A stretch of DNA of 6,731 bases from an uncultured Anaerolineaceae bacterium (GTDB lineage: Bacteria; Chloroflexota; Anaerolineae; Anaerolineales; Anaerolineaceae). This document shows, piece after piece, positions 1 through 5,769 of this stretch (within the stretch, counting starts at the first letter, position 1; each line of letters starts with the position of its first letter). The notes under the pieces were generated by a model. It worked only from the letters and a program-made list of their open reading frames with translations, was not told where the DNA came from and ran no database searches. The DNA lies in NCBI GenBank assembly GCA_937890875.1, contig CALAEB010000374.1, positions 1 to 6,731 on the forward strand. The letters are read 5' to 3'. The position numbers and the translations under genes were made by a program.

Positions 1-1
1 G

Positions 2-445
2 GGGCATGTGCGCTGGGGTGAAACAGTCTATTCACCGATTGTGCCTGAAGGACGTGTAGATTATCTTATCGCGTTTGAAGAACTTGAAGCACTTCGTCAT
101 TTAGGGCAAGTAAAGTCAACGGGAACGATTCTTGTGAACCAACAAAAGATTTATCCTGTTTTGGTTTCAAGCGGATTGGCAGAATACCCGTCTGATGAAG
201 AGATCGAAAAATCTTTGAAAGCAACCACAAAAAACATTTTTGAAGTTCCTGCCATTAATTTAGCTTTGGACGTTGGTAGTTCAAAGGTTCTGAATATTGT
301 TCTTATTGGCGCTTTGTCAGCTTTGTTTGATATTGATCCTTCTGTTTGGGCGGGTGTGATACGGGAAAGAGTTCCAGCGAAATTTACAGAGTTAAATATC
401 AAAGCATTCAATGCCGGAAGAAACTGGATGAAGAGAGAGGAGTAG
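2..445 (+). CDS. iorB: Indolepyruvate:ferredoxin oxidoreductase beta subunit (IorB-like), 5'-truncated by window edge
   Basis: This is the C-terminal part of a 2-oxoacid:acceptor oxidoreductase gamma-type domain. In the Ior family, IorA and IorB oxidatively decarboxylate aryl-pyruvates to aryl-acetyl-CoA, with reduced ferredoxin as the other product, in the cytoplasm. The reading frame is open to the left edge: the first codons read G-H-V-R-W-G-E, matching the conserved region before VYSP and the AFEELEALR motif, so the GTG at position 8 is an internal valine codon and not a start. About 148 residues are visible; the usual length is about 190-200, so the nucleotide-binding-like N-terminus is missing from the window. 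The TAG stop lies 2 bp before the next gene, which places it in an operon; iorA would be expected upstream. Recognition rests on motif memory. Another member of the POR/VOR/KOR gamma family is the main alternative. Confidence 0.82.
   Translation, partial: GHVRWGETVYSPIVPEGRVDYLIAFEELEALRHLGQVKSTGTILVNQQKIYPVLVSSGLAEYPSDEEIEKSLKATTKNIFEVPAINLALDVGSSKVLNIVLIGALSALFDIDPSVWAGVIRERVPAKFTELNIKAFNAGRNWMKREE
438..442 (+). promoter_or_regulatory. Ribosome binding site of the racemase gene
   Basis: AGGAG lies inside the last codons of the upstream iorB-like gene, 5 nt before the ATG at 448. It decides the start: the reading frame stays open upstream to about position 346, but that extra stretch overlaps iorB and has no comparable site. 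Confidence 0.75.
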
Positions 446-447
446 AG

Positions 448-1155
448 ATGCGCATTTTTGTGATTAATCCTAATTCATCGGAGAGCGTAACAAGCCATCT
501 GAGTGAAACATTGAACCGGATAAAGCGGGATGATTGTGAACTGACAGTAGTATGCCCTGAACACGGTCCGGTTTCTATTGAATCGGCATATGATGAAACT
601 TTGGCTGCCTATCAGATTATGCCGCTTGTAAAAAAAGCTAATGATGAAGGGTATGATGCGATTGTTTTGGCATGCTTCTCCGACCCGGGTCTTGATGCAG
701 CTAAAGAGTTATCTACGATCCCTGTTGTTGGTATTGAAGAATCTACATTACACATGGCCGCATTACTTGGCCATAAATTCTCTGTTATGACTGGTATGGC
801 GCGTCGTATTCCCACACGTGAATTTCATGCATTGCTTCGCGGTGTGGACACCTTCTATGGCTCCTCACCTGCGTTGAATATGTCTGTACTTGAAATGGAT
901 AGTGATCCGGCCAAAGCAAAGGCTCGTATTATCGAAGTGGCTCGTAAAGCTGTTACGGAAGATCGTGCAGAGGTGATCATCCTCGGATGTGCTGGCCTTG
1001 CTGGTTATTCAGAAGACATTGAACGTGAATTAGGCGTCGTTGTCCTTGATCCGAGTTCTGTTGCATTGAAAGTTGCCGAAGCGATTGTTGATCTTGGCCT
1101 TCATCATAGCAAAGTGGGCAGATACTCATGCCCTCCTGTAAAAGAAATTAAGTAA
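448..1155 (+). CDS. Asp/Glu/hydantoin racemase family protein
   Basis: The protein has 235 residues, the usual size for cofactor-independent hydantoin, allantoin and Asp/Glu racemases. These enzymes invert a chiral carbon with two cysteines acting as acid and base. The N-terminus MRIFVINPNSSESVT is the family's first strand. Cys76 sits in ACFSDPGLDAAKE and Cys181 in LGCAGL; these are the two catalytic positions known for hydantoin racemases. The C-terminus SKVGRYSCPP is also typical of the hydantoin branch. The ATG at 448 was chosen because of AGGAG 5 nt upstream and the family's conserved start. It lies 2 bp after the iorB-like stop and 17 bp before the aminotransferase, so it is almost surely co-transcribed with both. 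No hydantoinase or carbamoylase is visible, so the substrate could be a hydantoin, allantoin or a free amino acid. Family assignment is firm; substrate is not. Confidence 0.85.
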   Translation: MRIFVINPNSSESVTSHLSETLNRIKRDDCELTVVCPEHGPVSIESAYDETLAAYQIMPLVKKANDEGYDAIVLACFSDPGLDAAKELSTIPVVGIEESTLHMAALLGHKFSVMTGMARRIPTREFHALLRGVDTFYGSSPALNMSVLEMDSDPAKAKARIIEVARKAVTEDRAEVIILGCAGLAGYSEDIERELGVVVLDPSSVALKVAEAIVDLGLHHSKVGRYSCPPVKEIK

Positions 1156-1172
1156 CAAGAAAGGTACCTATT

Positions 1173-2243
1173 ATGATTAATATTACTCGTGGCGTTCCGC
1201 CAATTGAAGTCTTCCCGACTGATGATTTAATTGCAGCTTCCGCTGAAAGCCTTAAGGAAGATGGGGCACGTATCCTTCAATACCTGCATGCTCCCGGTTA
1301 TCCTCCACTTCTTGAATTCCTTGCCAGGAAACATAATGTCGATCTGAGTGAGATCATCCTGGGCAACAGCTCACTTGAATTACTCCAGTTCGTCACCATG
1401 ACCGAACTTAAAAGTGGTGATTATGCTTTCATTGAATCACCTTCCTATGACCGTGCCAATACCCTGTTAGAACGTTCCGGCGCTCATGTGATAGGCATTC
1501 CGATGGAAACTGATGGTGTTGATCTGAATGTTTTTGAAAAAGAACTGAAGAAAAACCCACCAAAATTGTTCTACATCATTGCTGATTTCCAGAACCCGAT
1601 GGGCACTGTTACAAGTGCTGCTAAACGTGAACAGATTGCCAAATGGGCACGTGAATACAACTTCATCGTGGTTGAAGATGCCCCTTATCGCGAACTTCGT
1701 TATCACGGCACACCGGTACCGGCCATCCGTTCATTCGCTCCGGATCATGTGGTTACTCTGTCTTCTTTCTCAAAGACTCTTGCGCCAGGACTTCGTATGG
1801 GCTATCTGTATGGCCCAGCAGAAATAGTTAAACGTGTTACCAAATGGGAAGTGGACACTTATATTGGTTCAGTAACCCCGACACAGGGCATGGTTTATCA
1901 GTATCTGAAAAAAGATCTGTTTGACAAAAATCTGACTAAACTCTGTGATTTATATCGTCCGCGCCTTGATGCACTGCTTTCATCACTTGATGAATATTTA
2001 CCGAGTGCTGTTTATCCGCGTCCGGAAGGTGGTTTCTTCGTAGGTGCGACACTGCCAGAGGGCAACAGTATGGACAAACTGCTGCCTGCTGCACTTGAAG
2101 CTGGATTTAAACTTACTGATGGACGTGGCTTTTACCTTAATCCGAAAGATGGCGATCGTTTCCTCAGGATTCCGTTCTGCAGTCTGACGCCGGAAGATAT
2201 CAAACATTCGATCGAACAGCTTTCAAAGATCATTAAACATTAA
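1173..2243 (+). CDS. PLP-dependent aminotransferase, class I/II (fold type I), stand-alone
   Basis: This 356-residue cytoplasmic enzyme belongs to the aspartate aminotransferase superfamily, closest in pattern to the 2-aminoadipate/aromatic (LysN, Aro8, MocR-catalytic-domain) group. It would move an amino group between an amino acid and a 2-oxoacid. Visible landmarks are GNSSLELLQF near 64-73 (phosphate-binding loop region), FQNPMG with Asn141, VEDAPYRELRY with Asp169 and Tyr172 (PLP ring contacts), SSFSKTLAPGLRMGY with the Schiff-base Lys201 and phosphate-binding Arg208, and FLRIPFC with Arg332, the likely substrate carboxylate contact. There is no N-terminal winged-helix domain, so this is not a MocR-type regulator. 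It is somewhat shorter than the typical 390-400 residues because the N-terminus is compact. AAGAAAGG at 1157-1164 precedes the ATG by 8 nt. Context next to iorB and a racemase suggests a role in amino-acid fermentation, perhaps of aromatic amino acids; the substrate is inferred. Confidence 0.88.
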   Translation: MINITRGVPPIEVFPTDDLIAASAESLKEDGARILQYLHAPGYPPLLEFLARKHNVDLSEIILGNSSLELLQFVTMTELKSGDYAFIESPSYDRANTLLERSGAHVIGIPMETDGVDLNVFEKELKKNPPKLFYIIADFQNPMGTVTSAAKREQIAKWAREYNFIVVEDAPYRELRYHGTPVPAIRSFAPDHVVTLSSFSKTLAPGLRMGYLYGPAEIVKRVTKWEVDTYIGSVTPTQGMVYQYLKKDLFDKNLTKLCDLYRPRLDALLSSLDEYLPSAVYPRPEGGFFVGATLPEGNSMDKLLPAALEAGFKLTDGRGFYLNPKDGDRFLRIPFCSLTPEDIKHSIEQLSKIIKH

Positions 2244-2257
2244 AATATCTGTCTACC

Positions 2258-2296
2258 GGACATGGCAGAAACTAAAAACCTCCAACTGCCATGTCC
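2258..2296 (+). repeat. 11-bp inverted repeat (hairpin) just after the aminotransferase gene
   Basis: GGACATGGCAG at 2258-2268 pairs perfectly with CTGCCATGTCC at 2286-2296 across a 17-nt A-rich loop. It begins 14 bp after the aminotransferase stop and ends one base before the next, longer inverted repeat. The following bases (AATTTATATT) are not a clean T tract, so it is a weak terminator alone; it may protect the 3' end of the transcript or act together with the next hairpin. Confidence 0.6.
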
Positions 2297-2297
2297 A

Positions 2298-2360
2298 ATT
2301 TATATTCGAACAAAAATAGCATCGGACAAAATCCGATGCTATTTTTGTTCGAATATAAAT
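2298..2360. terminator. Bidirectional rho-independent terminator within a perfect 29-bp inverted repeat
   Basis: The arms at 2298-2326 and 2332-2360 are perfect reverse complements over 29 bp, with loop CAAAA at 2327-2331. The inner core, AGCATCGGA and TCCGATGCT, is flanked by AAAAAT on the left and ATTTTT on the right, so it forms a GC-containing stem followed by a T tract when read from either strand. That is the form of a bidirectional terminator, fitting its place between convergent operons. The pairing continues outward through TTCGAA and an AT-rich segment, far longer than a terminator needs. It mainly serves the plus-strand operon, 54 bp after the aminotransferase stop, and can back up the minus-strand terminator at 2474-2507. 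Confidence 0.82.
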
Positions 2361-2473
2361 GATGAGATAGCCAAAACAAACTGACCGAAATCTGTTTTCT
2401 TGTTTACGCAAAACAATTTCCACAGGTAGTCATCATCAATGAATATTATCAAAAGGTCACGGTTGTTAAAATA
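2361..2473. other. Non-coding part of the convergent junction, nothing recognised
   Basis: The whole gap between the aminotransferase stop and the binding-protein stop is 325 bp (2244-2568). Apart from the three inverted repeats, the AT-rich stretch 2361-2473 and the piece 2508-2568 show no open frame with a ribosome site, no clear promoter and no RNA gene that I can recognise. Confidence 0.5.
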
Positions 2474-2507
2474 ACTGGTGAAGGCTCAGCTATAAGCCTT
2501 CACCAGT
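2474..2507 (-). terminator. Rho-independent terminator of the ABC transporter operon
   Basis: ACTGGTGAAGGCT at 2474-2486 pairs perfectly with AGCCTTCACCAGT at 2495-2507 over 13 bp, with an 8-nt loop. Read on the minus strand, the stem is followed by TATTTTAAC, a short T-rich run; on the plus strand it is followed by GAGACAC, with no T tract. It therefore suits minus-strand transcription and lies about 60 bp beyond the stop of the solute-binding protein gene. Confidence 0.78.
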
Positions 2508-2568
2508 GAGACACAACGAAAAACAAAGCGTCAATGATCAGCATCAACGATCGAAGACACGCTCCGGA

Positions 2569-3924
2569 TTATTCGAATTGTTCCGCAGTCGCCAGAAGGG
2601 TTGATTCGACGTCAGCCCCGCCGATCATGATGCTCTTCCACATATTGCCGATCTCCTCAGCGAATTGGCCCGCGTCACTGAAAGCGACGTCAAACCGCAT
2701 CCAATCCATCATTTCAAGCGCAGCATTCACAGCGGACGCCTTATAGTACAGCGGGGAATCGGTAGTGGATGCCAGAAAAGCCTGATAATCCCCATTCTCA
2801 ACCATGGACTGGCTGATGGGAAGATTTCCGGTGTTGATCAGCCATTCGCTGTTCTGTTCAGCGCCGCTCAGATATTTGATCAATAACCAGCCCGCCACCC
2901 GTTGTTCCGGTGTAGCGTTGGAGAATATCGCGTAATTTTCGCCCTTCATGAAAGTTGCCGGATTCTCCAGGTCTTTCTGAGGAATCGGGGCGATGCCAAC
3001 TTCGAAATCTTTATGGCCGGATGCGACATTGGGAACAGCGTACTGGATACCAGCCGCGGCGCCCACGAACATATAACACTCTTCCATCACAAAGCCATTG
3101 CTGCTGTTATTCCCGCCGGCGCTCGGCATCAAAGCCGGCAGCGTAAAATACCCCAGGTCCATGTTTTCACGATAGAAATTCAGCGCATCCAAAGAAGCCT
3201 GATTGTTGATATCGATCGACCCCGTTCCGGCAACATACGGGCTTCCCCATTGCGTGGACAAGGTCTTAAACGCCGCTTCACCGTACGATGTGTCATAGCT
3301 AAAGCCGGGTTTTCCGGTTTCCTCGAAGATTAACCGACTGTATTCAACCACCTGATCCCAGGTAGCAGGCGCTTCCCAACCATAGGAATCAAAGAAAGTT
3401 TTATTGTAGACAAAAATATCAGTGGTCTTTTTATTGGTAGGGAAACCATACAGCGTCCCTTCGCCGCCCAAACTGATCACTTCCGCTAAATACGGAGCAA
3501 AGAAGTCATTTTTCTCTTCTTCGGAGAAGCCAACCATCGGGCTGTTGAAATAGTCAGCCAGATCAATAATGGCCTCGCTGGCAATATATTCCGGAAACGT
3601 CGGATCATTCAGGTTGGACAAGGTCGGCGTGGTCCCCGAAACGATATTCTGGGTCAGCTTCGCGGTCAATTCGGTGATTGGGCCCTGATTGGAAAAATCC
3701 ACCGAAATATTCGGATAGGCTTCCTGAAAAGCGTTGACCATCGCTTTCAGATAAGGAAAATTCGCCTGACCCGTGCCGGTCCAAAATGAAATTTCCACCG
3801 GCATGTCTCCGGCAAGAACTTTTTGCGCAGTATCCTCTATTTCAGAAGAAACCGCCTGAGCCGAAATGACACCAAACAGCACAAAAACCAACAAACAATA
3901 AATTACAGCGCTTTTAATCCTCAT
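2569..3924 (-). CDS. ABC transporter extracellular solute-binding protein, family 1 (MalE/UgpB type)
   Basis: This 451-residue protein would capture the transported solute outside the inner membrane and deliver it to the two permeases encoded just upstream. Residues 1-24 form a signal peptide: MRIK, a hydrophobic stretch and AQA before a likely cleavage at Val25. Cys10 lies inside the hydrophobic core and is not in a lipobox, so the mature protein is probably soluble and periplasmic. Family features are VEISFWTGTG near 43-52, GTLYGFPTNKKTTDIFVYNK near 156-175, ATWDQVVEYSRLIFE near 187-201, GENYAIFSN near 328-336 and the C-lobe hinge segment TGNLPIS near 365-371. Length is in the usual 410-460 range. 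AAAGGAG lies 5 nt before the ATG. It is the last gene of the operon, 55 bp after permease G. The ligand is probably a carbohydrate or polyol derivative, judged from CUT1 relatives only. Confidence 0.9.
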   Translation of the reverse strand: MRIKSAVIYCLLVFVLFGVISAQAVSSEIEDTAQKVLAGDMPVEISFWTGTGQANFPYLKAMVNAFQEAYPNISVDFSNQGPITELTAKLTQNIVSGTTPTLSNLNDPTFPEYIASEAIIDLADYFNSPMVGFSEEEKNDFFAPYLAEVISLGGEGTLYGFPTNKKTTDIFVYNKTFFDSYGWEAPATWDQVVEYSRLIFEETGKPGFSYDTSYGEAAFKTLSTQWGSPYVAGTGSIDINNQASLDALNFYRENMDLGYFTLPALMPSAGGNNSSNGFVMEECYMFVGAAAGIQYAVPNVASGHKDFEVGIAPIPQKDLENPATFMKGENYAIFSNATPEQRVAGWLLIKYLSGAEQNSEWLINTGNLPISQSMVENGDYQAFLASTTDSPLYYKASAVNAALEMMDWMRFDVAFSDAGQFAEEIGNMWKSIMIGGADVESTLLATAEQFE

Positions 3925-3929
3925 TTTTT

Positions 3930-3936
3930 CTCCTTT
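3930..3936 (-). promoter_or_regulatory. Strong ribosome binding site of the solute-binding protein gene
   Basis: On the minus strand AAAGGAG is followed by five A residues and then ATG. It is the strongest Shine-Dalgarno sequence in the ABC operon; permease G has none evident and permease F has GGAG. This fits the need for more binding protein than membrane subunits. Confidence 0.7.
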
Positions 3937-3943
3937 GAACTAT

Positions 3944-3962
3944 CTCTGTCCGTTGAACAGAG
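3944..3962 (-). repeat. Intercistronic hairpin between permease G and binding-protein genes
   Basis: On the minus strand CTCTGTTC pairs with GGACAGAG (one T-G pair) around a 3-nt loop AAC. It sits in the only gap in the operon, 55 bp long, and ends 7 nt before the ribosome binding site of the binding-protein gene. No T tract follows, so it is not an obvious terminator. A role in transcript processing or 5' protection of the downstream message is inferred. Confidence 0.45.
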
Positions 3963-3979
3963 TTGCCTGACTCGATACA

Positions 3980-4807
3980 TCATCCTTTCATCCCTCCCCG
4001 GGTGATTCCTGAGAAGATATATTTCCGAAGCAGAACAAACACCAAAATCAATGGGATGGTGACCAGCGTCGCAGCCGCCATCTGCAACTCGTACTGGATA
4101 TTACCGGTACTCGTTGTGAATGCGTTCTTCAGTCCATTGGAAATCAAACGCAGGTTATCCTGTGTCGTAACCAGGTTCGGCCACGCGTATGTATCCCAAA
4201 TCCAAATCATTGAAAGCAGCATGGTGGTAAGGATGGTCGGCTTGGCAACCGGCAGCACCACCTTCCAAAGATATTTGAAATTGGTCAGTCCATCGATCCT
4301 GGCGGCGATATACAAATCTTCCGGGATCTGTTTCATCGTCTGCCGCAAAAGAAAAATATTGAAAGCATTCACACAGTACGGAAGAATCAACGCGCGGAAT
4401 GTATTGAGCCATTTCAGTTTTGCGATTGTCATAAAATTGGTAATGATCATGATTTCTTGCGGCAGCATGACCGCGATCAATACGACGGCGAAAAGAAAAT
4501 CTTTTCCTTTAAATTCAAGCCGCGCGAAGGCGTAAGCGGCCAGTACGGTGATCATTGTGCTGATCAGGACCACAAATGCAGAGACAATCAGCGTGTTCAG
4601 AAAGTAGCGCATCAGCGGTTCGGTTTGAATCACCTTGGCAAAGTTGTCAAAACGGTATGTTTTTGGCAGCAGCGTCGGCGGAATATGGAGGGCCTCCGCC
4701 TCACTTTTCAAAGCGGTACCCAGCATCCAGAAAAAGGGAATAAGTACCATGACGGCAGCAGCAGCCAGCAAGAAATAGTTAACGGTCTTCACCAATGGCT
4801 TTTTCAT
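3980..4807 (-). CDS. ABC transporter permease, MalG/UgpE (CUT1) type
   Basis: This 275-residue inner-membrane protein forms one half of the translocation channel. Hydrophobic segments are visible near residues 11-30, 69-93, 104-125, 138-154, 190-207 and 242-263, giving the usual six spans of the MalG branch. The cytoplasmic EAA-type loop reads YIAARIDGL at 167-175, continuing to VVLPVAKP at 183-190, which docks with the ATPase; the first E of the motif is replaced by I. The N-terminal VLIPFFWMLGTALKS is typical. I chose the ATG at 4807 because it overlaps the stop of permease F as ATGA; a GTG at 4822 would add five residues, but neither start has a clear Shine-Dalgarno sequence, so translation is probably coupled to permease F. 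The substrate cannot be read from this subunit. Confidence 0.9.
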   Translation of the reverse strand: MKKPLVKTVNYFLLAAAAVMVLIPFFWMLGTALKSEAEALHIPPTLLPKTYRFDNFAKVIQTEPLMRYFLNTLIVSAFVVLISTMITVLAAYAFARLEFKGKDFLFAVVLIAVMLPQEIMIITNFMTIAKLKWLNTFRALILPYCVNAFNIFLLRQTMKQIPEDLYIAARIDGLTNFKYLWKVVLPVAKPTILTTMLLSMIWIWDTYAWPNLVTTQDNLRLISNGLKNAFTTSTGNIQYELQMAAATLVTIPLILVFVLLRKYIFSGITRGGMKG

Positions 4808-5769
4808 TTGTAATGGACCCACTTTTTTGAGAAATAAAACTGAACCGCGGTCAAAATAACAATGATCAGCAGGAGGATGAACGCGGCCGCGCTGGCCTTA
4901 CTGATCGCACCCGGAGATAAATAATCATCAAGCGAATCGATGATATAACCGACAATGGTGATCATCATTTTGGAGTTATCGCCGATCGGGCCATAGGCGT
5001 CACCGAACAAGGCAACCACCGACGCGTAAGATTTGAGCGCTGTGATCACCGAGGTGATCAAAACATACATCGTCACCGGGGACAATAATGGAAAAGTGAT
5101 TTTTCGAAGAATGTTCCATTGACTCGTTCCGTCAATTTGAGCCGCCTGGTAATATTGCAGATTAATGCTCTGCAGTCCACTCAGAAACAGGATCACTTTG
5201 AGCGACAACCCCTGCCACAACGAATAGACAAATAAGATAAACAGGCAACGGATATAGGACCGGGTATATAGATCCGCGGAACCCGCGATTCCGACGCCGC
5301 TGATCCAGGGAACCGGATCAATGTCGAACCAGCTCAGGACCAGATTGATGAATCCAAAATTCGTATTAAACAGCAGCGCAAAGACCATCCCGGCCGCGAT
5401 AATGTTGGTCACCTGCGGCAGGTAATACAGCGTGGTCAGGAAATTCCTGAACTTTTTTATTGAATTCAGCAGCAACGCCGTAGCAAGCGCGGTAATCAGT
5501 GACGCAGGCGCACAGACAAATGCGACGAAAGCGGTATTAAAGCAGGCACGCTGAAACGTCTTGTCGCGAAGAATTTCCAAATAATGTCCGGCAGAAAATC
5601 CTTTAAAGGCGCCGGTCAAGAATCGATAATCCAATTTCACAGAAGTGATTAATGTATTGATCACCGGATAAACCGTGAAAACTGCCAATAAAACAAGCGC
5701 CGGCAGAAGATAGAAATAAGCAGCACGGTCATAATGGATTGGGTTGCGGTCCCGCTTCATTGCTGCCAT
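4804..5769 (-). CDS. ABC transporter permease, MalF/UgpA (CUT1) type
   Basis: This 321-residue inner-membrane protein pairs with the MalG-type permease to form the channel. Hydrophobic segments are visible near residues 17-41, 78-101, 112-134, 172-199, 232-252 and 292-311. The EAA-type loop is YYQAAQIDGTSQWNI at 206-220, followed by FPLLSP at 226-231; it contacts the ATPase. The N-terminal YFYLLPALVLLAVFTVYPV is the standard opening of UgpA-like permeases. Two starts are possible: ATG at 5769, or ATG at 5760, which forms ATGA with the ATPase stop. GGAG lies 7 nt before the first and 16 nt before the second, so 5769 is preferred; this gives a 13-nt overlap with the ATPase gene. The stop overlaps the start of permease G. 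Confidence 0.9.
   Translation of the reverse strand: MAAMKRDRNPIHYDRAAYFYLLPALVLLAVFTVYPVINTLITSVKLDYRFLTGAFKGFSAGHYLEILRDKTFQRACFNTAFVAFVCAPASLITALATALLLNSIKKFRNFLTTLYYLPQVTNIIAAGMVFALLFNTNFGFINLVLSWFDIDPVPWISGVGIAGSADLYTRSYIRCLFILFVYSLWQGLSLKVILFLSGLQSINLQYYQAAQIDGTSQWNILRKITFPLLSPVTMYVLITSVITALKSYASVVALFGDAYGPIGDNSKMMITIVGYIIDSLDDYLSPGAISKASAAAFILLLIIVILTAVQFYFSKKWVHYK

Noticed and set aside
8..10. GTG at position 8 as the start of the iorB-like gene
   Set aside because: The preceding codons are in frame and code for conserved G-H before V-R-W-G, so the gene simply runs off the left edge.
346..447. A longer N-terminus for the racemase starting inside iorB
   Set aside because: It would overlap iorB by about 100 bp, add sequence foreign to the family, and skip the ATG with AGGAG at the right distance.
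2528..2562. A possible hairpin AGCGT...ACGCT with inner GATC repeats
   Set aside because: Only short 4-5 bp matches separated by unpaired bases; no T tract and no positional logic.
2244..2568. Insertion-sequence remnant or attachment site at the convergent junction
   Set aside because: There is no transposase fragment, no target duplication and no tRNA end; the inverted repeats are adequately explained as terminators.
2902..3333. A 143-codon open frame on the plus strand opposite the binding-protein gene
   Set aside because: It lies wholly antisense to a clear solute-binding protein, has no ribosome site that I can see, and its translation shows no family pattern.
3963..4535. A 190-codon open frame on the plus strand opposite permease G
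   Set aside because: It is the complement of a well-supported membrane protein gene; its residues follow from the codons of the opposite strand and it has no convincing start.
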